Of a stretch of 64,000 nucleotides of DNA, positions 37,181 to 45,168 are shown piece after piece. Each line of letters starts with the position of its first letter. The stretch's first letter is position 1. The position numbers were made by a program, and so were the translations under genes. Below the pieces are notes generated by a model. The model searched no databases, had not been told where the DNA came from, and saw only the letters and a list, made by a program, of their open reading frames with translations. This DNA comes from Micromonospora chokoriensis (GTDB lineage Bacteria; Actinomycetota; Actinomycetes; Mycobacteriales; Micromonosporaceae): NCBI RefSeq assembly GCF_000718555.1, contig NZ_JOAN01000008.1, positions 150,701-214,700 on the forward strand, given 5' to 3'.

Positions 37181-37216
37181 ATCGGCGCCGGTCATTTCAC
37201 AATGGCCGGCGCCGAT
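37181..37216 (+). terminator. Terminator after the anti-sigma gene
   Basis: Perfect 11-bp arms ATCGGCGCCGG (37181-37191) and complement (37206-37216), followed by TTGTCGTT. It begins 14 bp after the stop. The lipoprotein gene downstream thus needs its own promoter; TTGACA at 37316-37321 with a weak TATGGG at 37338-37343 is a possible one. Confidence 0.75.
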
Positions 37217-37369
37217 TTGTCGTTACCGGAGGTGGCCCTTGCGGGGGCGTACGCACCAAAGCCGAAAACGGTTCAATCAATTCAGGTGAAATTGACCACT
37301 GTTACTACTTCAACCTTGACAGCCTGCCCCCCGTACCTATGGGTGAGTTACCAAGAATGAGGAGGGCAC

Positions 37370-38017
37370 GTGGCACAGATGAAGCGGACCGTCATCGTCG
37401 CGAGCGCGATGGTCGCACTAACGGCCTGCGCTCCCGCGGGTTACGACGGGGCGAACTCGAGCGCGGCCGAGCCGGTCGCCGTCGCCGCGGCCGAGCCCAC
37501 CGCGACAGCTCAACCCGAGGCCTCGGCGTCCGCGGACGCGCCGGCCGCCGACGCCCCGCCGGCGAACGTCGACCTGACCGAGAAGTTGACCGGCAAGAGT
37601 GTCGACCGAATGGGCAAGGTGGTCATCGACCAGGACGGCTGGATCCTGTACCGCTTCGACAAGGACACCGCCGACCCGCCGTCGTCGAACTGCGTCGACA
37701 AGTGCGCCGAGGTGTGGCCCCCGGCGCTGACCGACGGCAACCCGCAGCTCACCGGGGTCTCCGACGACAAGGTCAGCAGCGTGACCCGGCAGGACGGCAC
37801 CCGCCAGATCACCATCGGCGGCTGGCCGGTCTATCGCTACATCGGCGACAAGAAGCCCGGCCAGTGGAAGGGCCAGGCTGTTGGTGGCACCTGGTTCGTG
37901 GTCCAGCCGGACGGCAAGAAGAACCTCAGCTGCCTGCCCACCTCCACCCCGAAGGCCGTCGCCCCGCCGTCGGACAGCGGATCGAGCGACGCCGGAGGCT
38001 CGGGCTACTCGTACTGA
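37370..38017 (+). CDS. Lipoprotein with two secreted repeats of PF03640 type
   Basis: 215 residues from GTG 37370, which follows GAGGAGGG. The lipobox LTAC has Cys20. An Ala/Pro/Glu-rich linker reaches about residue 65; two repeats then follow, with the marks GWILYRFDKDTADPPSSNCVDKCAEVWPPAL and GWPVYRYIGDKKPGQWKGQAVGGTWFVV. This family is often encoded next to ECF sigma/anti-sigma pairs and is thought to take part in extracellular redox or metal chemistry, but its function is unproven. The placement suggests it is a SigL-type target. Confidence 0.88.
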   Translation: MAQMKRTVIVASAMVALTACAPAGYDGANSSAAEPVAVAAAEPTATAQPEASASADAPAADAPPANVDLTEKLTGKSVDRMGKVVIDQDGWILYRFDKDTADPPSSNCVDKCAEVWPPALTDGNPQLTGVSDDKVSSVTRQDGTRQITIGGWPVYRYIGDKKPGQWKGQAVGGTWFVVQPDGKKNLSCLPTSTPKAVAPPSDSGSSDAGGSGYSY

Positions 38018-38037
38018 GCCCCGCACGGCACTAGGAC

Positions 38038-38080
38038 ACGGTGGTCGGTCGCAGCCGGGGAGGGCGCGGCCGGCCACCGT
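38038..38080 (+). terminator. Terminator after the lipoprotein gene
   Basis: 15-nt arms (38038-38052 and 38066-38080) pair fully in RNA if two G-U pairs are allowed, with a 13-nt loop. It lies 20 bp beyond the stop. Confidence 0.6.
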
Positions 38081-38128
38081 CGTACCCGGCGGTGGTCGGC
38101 CACTGTCGTGACCTGGCAGAGTGGCGGG

Positions 38129-39049
38129 GTGACCGAGACCGAACCCACCGCGACCAGGGTGCTGCACCCGCCGGTCGGCTACCGGTTGGCCGCTTCGGTC
38201 CGCGGGCTCACCTTCAGCCCGTACGACCCGTGCGCACGGGTGGCCGCCGGCACGTTCTGGTGGGCCACCCGCACCCCGGACGGTCCGGCCACGCTCGCGC
38301 TGCGGCCGGCGGGCGGCGAGTTGCTCGCGGAGGGTTACGGCCCCGGCGCCGAGCACGTCCTGGCCCGCGCCGACGCGATCGCAGGGCTGCGCGACGACCT
38401 GACCGGCTTCACCGAGTTGGCCGCGGCGCACCCGCTGGTCGCCCGGCTGGCCCGGGAGCACCGGGGGCTACGGATGCCCACCACCGGGCAGGTCTTCCCC
38501 CGGCTGCTGCGCGCCGTCTTCGAGCAGAAGGTCACCGGCAAGGAGGCCTACCGGGCGTACGCGGCGACCGTGCGGCACTTCCGGGAGCCGGCACCCGGCC
38601 CGCTTCAGCCGCTGCTCCTGCCGCCCGAGGCCGCCGCGGTGGCCGCCACGCCGTACTGGGTGTTCCACCCGTTCGGGGTGGAGCAGCGTCGGGCCGACAC
38701 GCTACGTCGCGCGGCAGCGCTCGCCGACCGGTTGGAGCGCAGCGCCGACACCGCCGAGGCGACCCGCCGGCTGACCGCGATCCCGGGCATCGGGCCGTGG
38801 ACGGCCGCCGAGGTGGTCCGGATCGCGTACGGCGACCCGGACGCGGTCAGCGTCGGCGATTACCACATCCCGAACACGGTGACCTGGGCGCTCGCCGGCG
38901 AACCGAGGGGCGACGACGCCCGGATGCTGGCCCTGCTGGAGCCGTTCCGGGGTCACCGGGGCCGGGTGTGTCTGCTGCTGGAGGCGGCCGGCATCCGGGC
39001 GCCGAAGTACGGCCCGCGAGCCCCGATCCGCTCGTTCGCCCGGTTCTGA
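38129..39049 (+). CDS. DNA-3-methyladenine glycosylase (AlkA/HhH-GPD type)
   Basis: 306 residues from GTG 38129, which lies 6 nt after CAGAGT; an in-frame GTG at 38108 is an alternative. The helix-hairpin-helix LTAIPGIGPWTAAEV (215-229) and the catalytic Asp244 in SVGDYHIPN define the HhH-GPD superfamily. An N-terminal AlkA-like beta domain (about 15-100) and FEQKVTGKEAYRAY support the AlkA branch, which removes alkylated bases such as 3-methyladenine in base-excision repair. No Fe-S cysteine loop is present. Confidence 0.88.
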   Translation: MTETEPTATRVLHPPVGYRLAASVRGLTFSPYDPCARVAAGTFWWATRTPDGPATLALRPAGGELLAEGYGPGAEHVLARADAIAGLRDDLTGFTELAAAHPLVARLAREHRGLRMPTTGQVFPRLLRAVFEQKVTGKEAYRAYAATVRHFREPAPGPLQPLLLPPEAAAVAATPYWVFHPFGVEQRRADTLRRAAALADRLERSADTAEATRRLTAIPGIGPWTAAEVVRIAYGDPDAVSVGDYHIPNTVTWALAGEPRGDDARMLALLEPFRGHRGRVCLLLEAAGIRAPKYGPRAPIRSFARF

Positions 39050-39075
39050 GCTGCGGCGGCGGTGCGAGTCGGCGT

Positions 39076-39630
39076 TCAGCCGCCGGCGCAGAGTCGACGC
39101 AGGGTGCGGCCGAGCCACCAGGCGTACGCGTGCTGCACGGCCCGGACCGCCGGGCCTGCGACGCGGGTGAACCAACGGTCCGGCAGGCTGAACGCGCGTA
39201 CCTCGAACCAGACCGCGTCGGCGTCGTCGCGGACGACCTCGAACGCCTCCTCGCCCCGCTCCGGGTGCCCGGCCAGGGTGCCGTAGCCGAAACCGGCGAG
39301 CGTGGGCGAATCTGCACTCCAGACCACCTGGCACGGGCCCCAGAGGCGGGCCGGGCCGACGCCGAGCCCAGCGGTCACCAGCACACCGTCGGTGGCCCGC
39401 GGCGCGTCGGTGCGCATCCGGACGCCGGCGGCGCGGTGCAGCCGCCAGCTCAGCACCGCCTCGGCCGCGGTCTCGAAGCAACCGCCGGGCAGCGGATACC
39501 GGTGGCGCAGGTGGTGGTACCCGCCGGGAAGCGGCCCGTGCCGGGTCGACCCCACCTCCGGGTACGTCAACTCGGCCACCGTTGCCCCCTCCACCTCGAC
39601 GGACACGGGCCAGGGTACGGCCGGCGTCAT
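39076..39630 (-). CDS. DUF1990 family protein
   Basis: 184 residues. The start ELTYPEVGSTR and GYHHLRHRYPLPGGCFETAAEAVLSWRLHRAAGVRM are typical for DUF1990, a START/SRPBCC-like fold that also occurs fused to other enzymes in actinobacteria and plants. Function unknown. It is convergent with the glycosylase gene and divergent from the acetyltransferase gene 45 bp away. A longer upstream frame has no homology, so ATG 39630 was chosen. Confidence 0.8.
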   Translation of the reverse strand: MTPAVPWPVSVEVEGATVAELTYPEVGSTRHGPLPGGYHHLRHRYPLPGGCFETAAEAVLSWRLHRAAGVRMRTDAPRATDGVLVTAGLGVGPARLWGPCQVVWSADSPTLAGFGYGTLAGHPERGEEAFEVVRDDADAVWFEVRAFSLPDRWFTRVAGPAVRAVQHAYAWWLGRTLRRLCAGG

Positions 39631-39675
39631 CGGGCCGCCCGTCGGTGGTGGCGACGGCTGTGGTGTGCTGCCCCG

Positions 39676-40170
39676 ATGAACGTCGAGGCGAGCATCGTCC
39701 CGGCCGGCGTCTTGGACGCCGGCGAGATCCTCACCGTGCAGCGCGCCGCCTACCTGAGCGAGGCGCAGCACTACACCGACCCGTTCCTGCCGCCGTTGAC
39801 CGAAACGTTGGACGAGGTCGTGGCGGTGCTGGCCGGACCGAGCATCGTGCTCGCCGCACGGCTGGAGCACCGGCTGGTCGGCTCGGTGCGGGCCCACGTG
39901 GACGGCGACACCGCGCACGTCGGCCGCCTCTCGGTCGCCCCGGACCAGCATGGGCGGGGAGTCGGAGGGCGGCTGCTCGCCGCGATCGAAGCGGCCTGCG
40001 CGGGGCGGGTGGCCCGGTTCACCCTGTTCACCGGCGCGGACAGCACGCGCAACCTGCGGCTGTACCAGCGGCACGGCTACCGGATCGTCGCGCACCGCCC
40101 CGACCCCAACGGCATCCCGTTGGCCGTGCTGGAGAAGCCGGCCGTCAGCCCTGCTCGCAGCGACGCCTGA
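39676..40170 (+). CDS. GNAT N-acetyltransferase
   Basis: 164 residues. A standard GNAT domain with VGRLSVAPDQHGRGVGGRLLAAIEAACAG as the acetyl-CoA loop and NLRLYQRHGYRIV at the end. Substrate unknown. Its 3' end overlaps the convergent SRPBCC gene by 26 bp, so the two mRNAs are complementary at their ends. Confidence 0.85.
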   Translation: MNVEASIVPAGVLDAGEILTVQRAAYLSEAQHYTDPFLPPLTETLDEVVAVLAGPSIVLAARLEHRLVGSVRAHVDGDTAHVGRLSVAPDQHGRGVGGRLLAAIEAACAGRVARFTLFTGADSTRNLRLYQRHGYRIVAHRPDPNGIPLAVLEKPAVSPARSDA

Positions 40171-40570
40171 GCCCGTCGGCCTCCATCCGCACGTAGCGGC
40201 GGAGTAGGCCGCCGTACAGCCAGCCGATCAGGGGGGCCAACGGCCCGGACTGGTCGATGACCAGCTCGACGCGGGTCCGCCCGTCGGGCAGCGGCAGCAG
40301 TCGGTGCTGCCCCGTGGTCCGCACACCCGGCGCGTCGGAGACCCAGACGAACTCCTGCCGCTCGGTCAGCGTGGTGACCCGCCACACCGCCGGCCGCAGC
40401 TTCGGCTGGGTCAGTCGGGCGGTCGCGCCGACGGCGAGCGGCCCCGGCTCGCCCCGTTCAGCCCGGGTCATCGAGGCCGTCCACTCGGGCCAGCGGGGCA
40501 CGTCCACCAGCACCGCCCAGACCTGCTCGGCATCGGCGGCGATCTCGGTATCGGCCTCGAACCGCATCAC
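40145..40570 (-). CDS. SRPBCC (polyketide cyclase/dehydrase-like) protein
   Basis: 141 residues. MRFEADTEIAADAEQVWAVLVDVPRWPEWTASMTRAE is the classic start of a helix-grip lipid-binding domain, and the C-terminal long helix (GPLAPLIGWLYGGLLRRYVRMEADGLRRRCE) is present. Such proteins bind hydrophobic ligands or act as lipid-transfer factors. GGAGGGG lies 5 bases before the ATG. Function here unknown. Confidence 0.82.
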   Translation of the reverse strand: MMRFEADTEIAADAEQVWAVLVDVPRWPEWTASMTRAERGEPGPLAVGATARLTQPKLRPAVWRVTTLTERQEFVWVSDAPGVRTTGQHRLLPLPDGRTRVELVIDQSGPLAPLIGWLYGGLLRRYVRMEADGLRRRCEQG

Positions 40571-40688
40571 GTCCCCTCCCCGGCGGCGCCGCGCGGCACC
40601 ACCCCGGGTGCGGACGAGGCCGCCGGAAGCAGTGTGACACCGACGCTCAACCCACCACCGCCGTGTTCCTCAGTGGACGTTTACCGGG

Positions 40689-40901
40689 TCAGGCGGCCTC
40701 GTGCAGGTCGGCCAGGGTGAGCGGGGTACGCCGACGCAGCAGCTCCTCCAGCTCCGGCACCGACCCGACCTCGCCGAGCACGTTCCGGCCACCGCCGAAC
40801 CGCTGCGGGTAGCGGCGGGTCAGCCGGAAGCGGTAGCGGCCCCGGATCAGCTCGACGCTCACCCGCCACCGCCCGCAGCAGTCACAGACCCACTCGGACA
40901 C
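40689..40901 (-). CDS. Small conserved-type protein with CDCC motif, function unknown
   Basis: 70 residues from GTG 40901, which lies 6 nt after TACTTT on the minus strand (leaderless pattern); a longer frame to 40985 exists. The N-terminus SEWVCDCCGRWRVSVELIRGRYRFRLTRRYP has a Cys-x-Cys-Cys cluster, followed by a short acidic/Leu-rich end. I recall similar small proteins in other actinobacteria but no function. The 118 bp between it and the SRPBCC gene show nothing recognisable. Confidence 0.55.
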   Translation of the reverse strand: MSEWVCDCCGRWRVSVELIRGRYRFRLTRRYPQRFGGGRNVLGEVGSVPELEELLRRRTPLTLADLHEAA

Positions 40902-41036
40902 CTCGCGAAAGTAGCTCTGAACTGGGGTTATCTGATTCGCCCGGTCGGGACGAGCGACGCGTAGGCGGACACGCCACCCCGGCATCCACGGTGATCTGCC
41001 TCACGGCTGTCGGTACCGTCTGATTGACTGGGCGGC

Positions 41037-42152
41037 GTGGACCTGCCGATCAACCCGCCGGTCGAGCCGATGCTGGCCAAGAGCGTTCCCAAGCTGCCCA
41101 CCACGCCCGGGGTGACCTACGAGCCCAAGTGGGACGGGTTCCGCTGCATCGTGTTCCGCGACGGCGACGAGGTCGAGTTGGCCAGCCGGGGCGGCAAGTC
41201 GATGACCCGCTACTTCCCCGAGGTGGTCGAGCAGGCCCGCCGGCAACTGCCGCAGCGGTGCGCCATCGACGGAGAGCTGATCGTGATCCGGCGCGACGGG
41301 CCGACCAGCCAGCCTCGGCTGGATTTCGAGCTGCTGGCCCAGCGCGTGCACCCGGCCGCGTCCCGGGTGAAGATGCTGTCCGAGACCACCCCGGCCGACT
41401 TCGTCGCGTTCGACCTGCTGGCCATCGGTGACGAGGCGCTGCTCGATCAGCCCTACCCGCGCCGCCGGGAGCGGCTGGTCGAGGCGCTGGCCGGGGTGCG
41501 CCCGCCGATGCACGTCACCCAGGTCACCACCGATCCGGACACCGCCCGCCGCTGGTTCGACGTGTTCGAGGGCGCCGGGCTGGACGGTTTGATCGTCAAG
41601 CCGGCCGACCTTCCGTACGAGCCGGGCAAGCGACTGATGTTCAAGGTCAAGCACACCCGCACCGCGGACGCGGTGGTGGCCGGCTTCCGCTGGCACAAGT
41701 CCGGCCCGGTGGTCGGCTCGCTGCTGCTCGGCCTCTACGACGACGCCGGGGTCCTGCACCACGTCGGTGTGAGCGCGTCGTTCAGCATGGCCCGCCGCGC
41801 CGAGTTGCTCGACGAGTTGGCGCCTTACCGGGACACCGGCGGCGAGCACCCGTGGGTGCATGGCGACCACGAGCGCGGCCAGCGCATCCCGGGTGGGGTG
41901 AGCCGGTGGACCGGCACGAAGAACCTGGAATGGGAGCCGGTGCGCCCGGAGCTGGTGGTCGAGGTGGGCTACGACGCCATGGAGGGCGAACGGTTCCGGC
42001 ACACCGCCCAGTTCGTTCGGTGGCGCCCGGACCGCGACCCCCAGTCCTGCCGCTACGACCAGCTCGACCGGCCGATCCGCTTCGACGTGGACCAGGTGCT
42101 GCGCGGCGACCCGATGGCCACCGTGGACCGAGCCGCCACCGGCCCGGCGTAG
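41037..42152 (+). CDS. ATP-dependent DNA ligase, LigC-like
   Basis: 371 residues. The AMP-acceptor is Lys31 in EPKWDGFR; AIDGELIVIR (motif III), DFVAFDLLAIG (IIIa), DGLIVKP (IV) and MFKVKHTRTADAVVAGF (V) follow, then an OB-fold with the C-terminal VEVGYDAMEGERFRHTAQFVRWRPDR. There is no polymerase or nuclease domain, so it is a stand-alone LigC-type ligase, thought to serve excision or backup end-joining repair. A LigD-type polymerase domain is encoded separately at 57761-58792. No Ku gene is in the window. Confidence 0.93.
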   Translation: MDLPINPPVEPMLAKSVPKLPTTPGVTYEPKWDGFRCIVFRDGDEVELASRGGKSMTRYFPEVVEQARRQLPQRCAIDGELIVIRRDGPTSQPRLDFELLAQRVHPAASRVKMLSETTPADFVAFDLLAIGDEALLDQPYPRRRERLVEALAGVRPPMHVTQVTTDPDTARRWFDVFEGAGLDGLIVKPADLPYEPGKRLMFKVKHTRTADAVVAGFRWHKSGPVVGSLLLGLYDDAGVLHHVGVSASFSMARRAELLDELAPYRDTGGEHPWVHGDHERGQRIPGGVSRWTGTKNLEWEPVRPELVVEVGYDAMEGERFRHTAQFVRWRPDRDPQSCRYDQLDRPIRFDVDQVLRGDPMATVDRAATGPA

Positions 42153-42183
42153 CCTGGCCGTCGACCCGATCCCGGAGGACCAT

Positions 42184-43782
42184 GTGACCCGCACCGTCGA
42201 TCAGCCTCGGATGACGACCAGCCACCGGGCCCGTCGCAGCCTGGCCGCCTTCGGCGTCGCCGCGCTGCTCACCGCCGGCTGCACGCTGCCGGCGTTCGCG
42301 CCACGCACCGAGGTGGAGGGTGCGGCAGCACCGACCGGCAGCGCCGCGAACTGGCGGCCCTGCCCCGAGGTGCCCGACGAGCTGGTCGGGCGGGGCGCAC
42401 CGGACATGCGCTACGAGTGCGCCCGGATCGCGGTGCCCCGGGACTGGGGCACCGGCGGCGGGGCGAGCGCCGGCCCGGGTGCCGGGCAGACCTTCGAGAT
42501 CGCCCTGCTGCGGGCACGGTCCACCAAGCAGCGCGACCGGGTGGGCTCACTGGTGGTCAACCCGGGCGGCCCGGGCGGCTCCGGCGTCGACACCGCCGTC
42601 TACCTCTCCTTCGGCCCCCAGTTCGGTGGGCTGCCGGCGTCGATCACCGAGCGCTTCGACATCGTCGGCTTCGACCCGCGCGGGGTCTCCCGGTCCAGCC
42701 CGGTGAAGTGCATCTCCGACGCCGACCTGGACGCCAGCTTCGGTTACGACCCGGACCCAGCGAGCCAGTCGGCGTTCGACGGCTTCGTCGGCCTGAGCCA
42801 GCGGATCGGGCGCGGCTGCGGCGATCGTTACGGCGACCAGTTGCCGCTGTACGGCACTGAGCAGGCCGCCCGCGACATGGACGCGGTACGCGCGGCCGTG
42901 AACGACGACAAGCTCACCTACCTGGGCTACTCGTACGGCACCCTGCTCGGCGCCACCTACGCCCAACTCTTTCCGCAGCGGGTGCGGGCGCTGGTCCTCG
43001 ACGGGGCGGTCGACCCGCAGCAGCGGCTGGTCGAGGGCTCGGAGAGCCAGGCCCGCGGCTTCGAACGGGCCTTCACCAACTTCACCCGTTGGTGCGCGGC
43101 GAACGCCGGCCGCTGCCCGATCGCTCCGGACGCGCGTGCCGCGGTCACCTCGGCCATCGACAAGGCCAAGGTCTCCCCGGTACGCGGCGCCGACGGGCGG
43201 GAAGCCACCGCCGGCTGGGTTTTCTACGCGGTCATCTCCTCGCTCTACACCGAGTCCGGCTGGCAGGAGCTGGCCCAGGCGATCGACCGGCTGGCCGAGG
43301 GCGACCCGAAGGAGGTGTTCCGGCTCGCCGACTCGTACGCCGGCCGCGCGGACGACGGGCACTTCTCGAACCTCTTCGACGCCAACCTGGCCATCAACTG
43401 CGCCGACGAGTCGGAGAAGCCGAGCCGGGAGCAGATCCGGCAGTTGCAGTCGGAGTGGCGCGGGAAATATCCACTGTTCGGGCCGGCGTTGGCGGTCGGC
43501 ATGCTGAGCTGCGTCGAGTGGCCGGGCGGGCGTGACCCGTACCCGACCGGGAAGGCGAACGGCGCACCGCCGATCGTGGTGGTCGGCACCACCGGCGACC
43601 CGGCGACGCCCTACGAGCAGACCGCACGGCTCGCGTCCATGCTGGGCGTCGGTCGGGTGCTCACCTGGGAGGGCGAGGGGCACACCGCGTACCCGCAGAC
43701 CTCCTGCATCACCAACGCCGTCGACGCGTACCTGCTCAACCTCACGGTCCCTCGGGAGGGCCTGCGCTGCCCGGCCCGCTGA
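42184..43782 (+). CDS. Secreted alpha/beta-hydrolase, S33 tripeptidyl-aminopeptidase type (lipoprotein)
   Basis: 532 residues; GTG 42184 follows GGAGG. The signal peptide ends in TAGC (Cys33), so it is probably a lipoprotein. The catalytic triad is Ser250 in GYSYG, Asp in TTGDPATPYEQ (about 467) and His in GEGHTAYPQTSC (about 500). The oxyanion loop is VVNPGGPGGSG. This matches Streptomyces SlpD/SlpE and Tap-type mycelium-associated proteases that remove N-terminal tripeptides or act on small peptides. It starts 31 bp after the ligase stop. Confidence 0.92.
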   Translation: MTRTVDQPRMTTSHRARRSLAAFGVAALLTAGCTLPAFAPRTEVEGAAAPTGSAANWRPCPEVPDELVGRGAPDMRYECARIAVPRDWGTGGGASAGPGAGQTFEIALLRARSTKQRDRVGSLVVNPGGPGGSGVDTAVYLSFGPQFGGLPASITERFDIVGFDPRGVSRSSPVKCISDADLDASFGYDPDPASQSAFDGFVGLSQRIGRGCGDRYGDQLPLYGTEQAARDMDAVRAAVNDDKLTYLGYSYGTLLGATYAQLFPQRVRALVLDGAVDPQQRLVEGSESQARGFERAFTNFTRWCAANAGRCPIAPDARAAVTSAIDKAKVSPVRGADGREATAGWVFYAVISSLYTESGWQELAQAIDRLAEGDPKEVFRLADSYAGRADDGHFSNLFDANLAINCADESEKPSREQIRQLQSEWRGKYPLFGPALAVGMLSCVEWPGGRDPYPTGKANGAPPIVVVGTTGDPATPYEQTARLASMLGVGRVLTWEGEGHTAYPQTSCITNAVDAYLLNLTVPREGLRCPAR

Positions 43783-43804
43783 GGGCTGTGTCAGTCTGAC
43801 CGGC

Positions 43805-44257
43805 ATGACCGACGTGATCTTCCGGGAGGCGGTCCGGGCCGACCTGCCCGCCGTCATCGCCCTGCTCGCCGACGACGTCCTGGGCAAGGCCCGCGACTTC
43901 ACCGAGGTCGACGAACGCTACGAGAGGGCGTTCGCGGCCATCGACGCGGACCCGCGCAACCAGCTGATCGTGGCCGAGCAGGCCGGCGAACTGGTCGGCT
44001 GCCTGCAGATCACCTACATTCCGGGCCTCGGCCGGCACGGCAGCGAGCGGTCGCTGATCGAGTCGGTCCGGGTCCGCTCCGATCGGCGTGGCCAGGGGCT
44101 GGGCCGGGAGCTGATGACCTGGGCGGTCGGCCAGGCCCGGCAGCGTGGCTGCGCGCTGGTGCAGCTCACCACGGACAAGACCCGCGAGGACGCGCACCGC
44201 TTCTACCTGGGTCTCGGCTTCGTGGCCAGCCACGAGGGCATGAAGCTCGCGCTCTGA
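43805..44257 (+). CDS. GNAT N-acetyltransferase
   Basis: 150 residues. FREAVRADLPAVIALLADD, QITYIPGLGRHGSERSLIESVRVRSDRRGQGLGRELMTWAVGQA and AHRFYLGLGFVASHEGMKLAL form a compact GNAT domain of the PhnO/aminoalkylphosphonate-acetyltransferase-like shape. Substrate unknown. CAGTCT ends 7 nt before ATG 43805, so it may be leaderless. It converges on the ABC operon with a long dyad between. Confidence 0.85.
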   Translation: MTDVIFREAVRADLPAVIALLADDVLGKARDFTEVDERYERAFAAIDADPRNQLIVAEQAGELVGCLQITYIPGLGRHGSERSLIESVRVRSDRRGQGLGRELMTWAVGQARQRGCALVQLTTDKTREDAHRFYLGLGFVASHEGMKLAL

Positions 44258-44276
44258 CCGGCGGCCGGTGCGCAGA

Positions 44277-44344
44277 CGCTGTGGAGCTGATGTCGTAGCC
44301 GAGTCACCGTCCGGCGATTCGTTTACGACATCAGCTCCACAGCG
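44277..44344. repeat. Long perfect dyad between convergent genes
   Basis: 21-bp perfect arms at 44277-44297 (CGCTGTGGAGCTGATGTCGT...) and 44324-44344, with a 26-nt loop. It starts 20 bp after the acetyltransferase stop. Same class as the dyads at 13100 and 20551, but the sequence is different. Confidence 0.88.
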
Positions 44345-44360
44345 AGCGGCGGACCATCAT

Positions 44361-44408
44361 CCGCCGAGGGCCAGCCCGCCAGCAGCCAGCCCGCCGAGGG
44401 CCAGCCCG
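44361..44408. repeat. Short direct repeat, two copies 30 bp apart
   Basis: CCGCCGAGGGCCAGCCCG occurs at 44361-44378 and 44391-44408, with a related CCAGCAGCCAGC in between. It lies in the gap before the end of the ABC ATPase gene. It looks like local slippage. Confidence 0.6.
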
Positions 44409-44427
44409 CGCCGGCAGCAGTCAGCCG

Positions 44428-45168
44428 TCAGCCGTCGACCAGGCGGCCGTCGCGCAGGGTCAGCACCCGGTCGGCGAGGTCGATCAGGGTCGGGTCGTGC
44501 GTGGCCACCAGGGCCGTCATGCCACGGGCATGCACCACCGCGCGCAGCAGGTCCATGATGGAACGGCCGGTCTCCGAGTCGAGCTGGCCGGTCGGCTCGT
44601 CGGCGATGAGCAGGTCCGGCTCATTGGCCAACGCACGGGCCACCGCGACCCGCTGCTGCTGGCCGCCGGAGAGTTCGTACGGCCGCTGTGCCATCTGCCC
44701 GCCCAGGCCAACCATCTCCAGCAGCACCGCGACGCGCTCTTCCCGCTCCGCGGCCGGCACCTGTGCCAGCCGCAGCGGCACGCCCACGTTCTCGGCGGCG
44801 GAGAGGATCGGCACCAGCCCGAAGGTCTGGAACACGAACCCGACCGTGCCCCGGCGCAGCCGCAGCAGCTCCGCTTCCCCGGCCGAGGTCACGTCGTGCC
44901 CGGCCACCACCACCTGACCGCTGTCCGGCCGGTCCAGCCCGCCGACGAGGTTCAGCAGCGTGGTCTTACCGGCGCCGGACCGACCTCGGATGGCGACCAA
45001 CTCGCCCCGGTTTGCCGTGAACGACACGTCCTGCACCGCGTGCACGGCGTGCTCACCCCGGCCGAAGGTCCGGCTGACCCCACTGACCCGGACCACCTCG
45101 TCGGGCTGCGTCGCGGGCGCACCACCGGACCCGGCCGCGCCGATCACCACCATGTTCTGCTGGCTCAT
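44428..45168 (-). CDS. ABC transporter ATP-binding protein (LolD/MacB type)
   Basis: 246 residues. Walker A GRSGAGKTT, Q-loop FVFQTFGLVPILSAAENV, signature LSGGQQQRVAVARAL, Walker B LLIADEPTGQLD and the switch His in THDPTL are intact. This class works with FtsX-like permeases as mechanotransmitters rather than classical pumps. It is the last gene of a four-gene operon and overlaps the previous ATPase gene by four bases. Confidence 0.93.
   Translation of the reverse strand: MSQQNMVVIGAAGSGGAPATQPDEVVRVSGVSRTFGRGEHAVHAVQDVSFTANRGELVAIRGRSGAGKTTLLNLVGGLDRPDSGQVVVAGHDVTSAGEAELLRLRRGTVGFVFQTFGLVPILSAAENVGVPLRLAQVPAAEREERVAVLLEMVGLGGQMAQRPYELSGGQQQRVAVARALANEPDLLIADEPTGQLDSETGRSIMDLLRAVVHARGMTALVATHDPTLIDLADRVLTLRDGRLVDG

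Noticed and set aside
38041..40170. A 709-codon open frame ending in the acetyltransferase
   Set aside because: Only the last 164 codons (from ATG 39676) encode a domain; the rest is a shadow of the glycosylase and DUF1990 genes.
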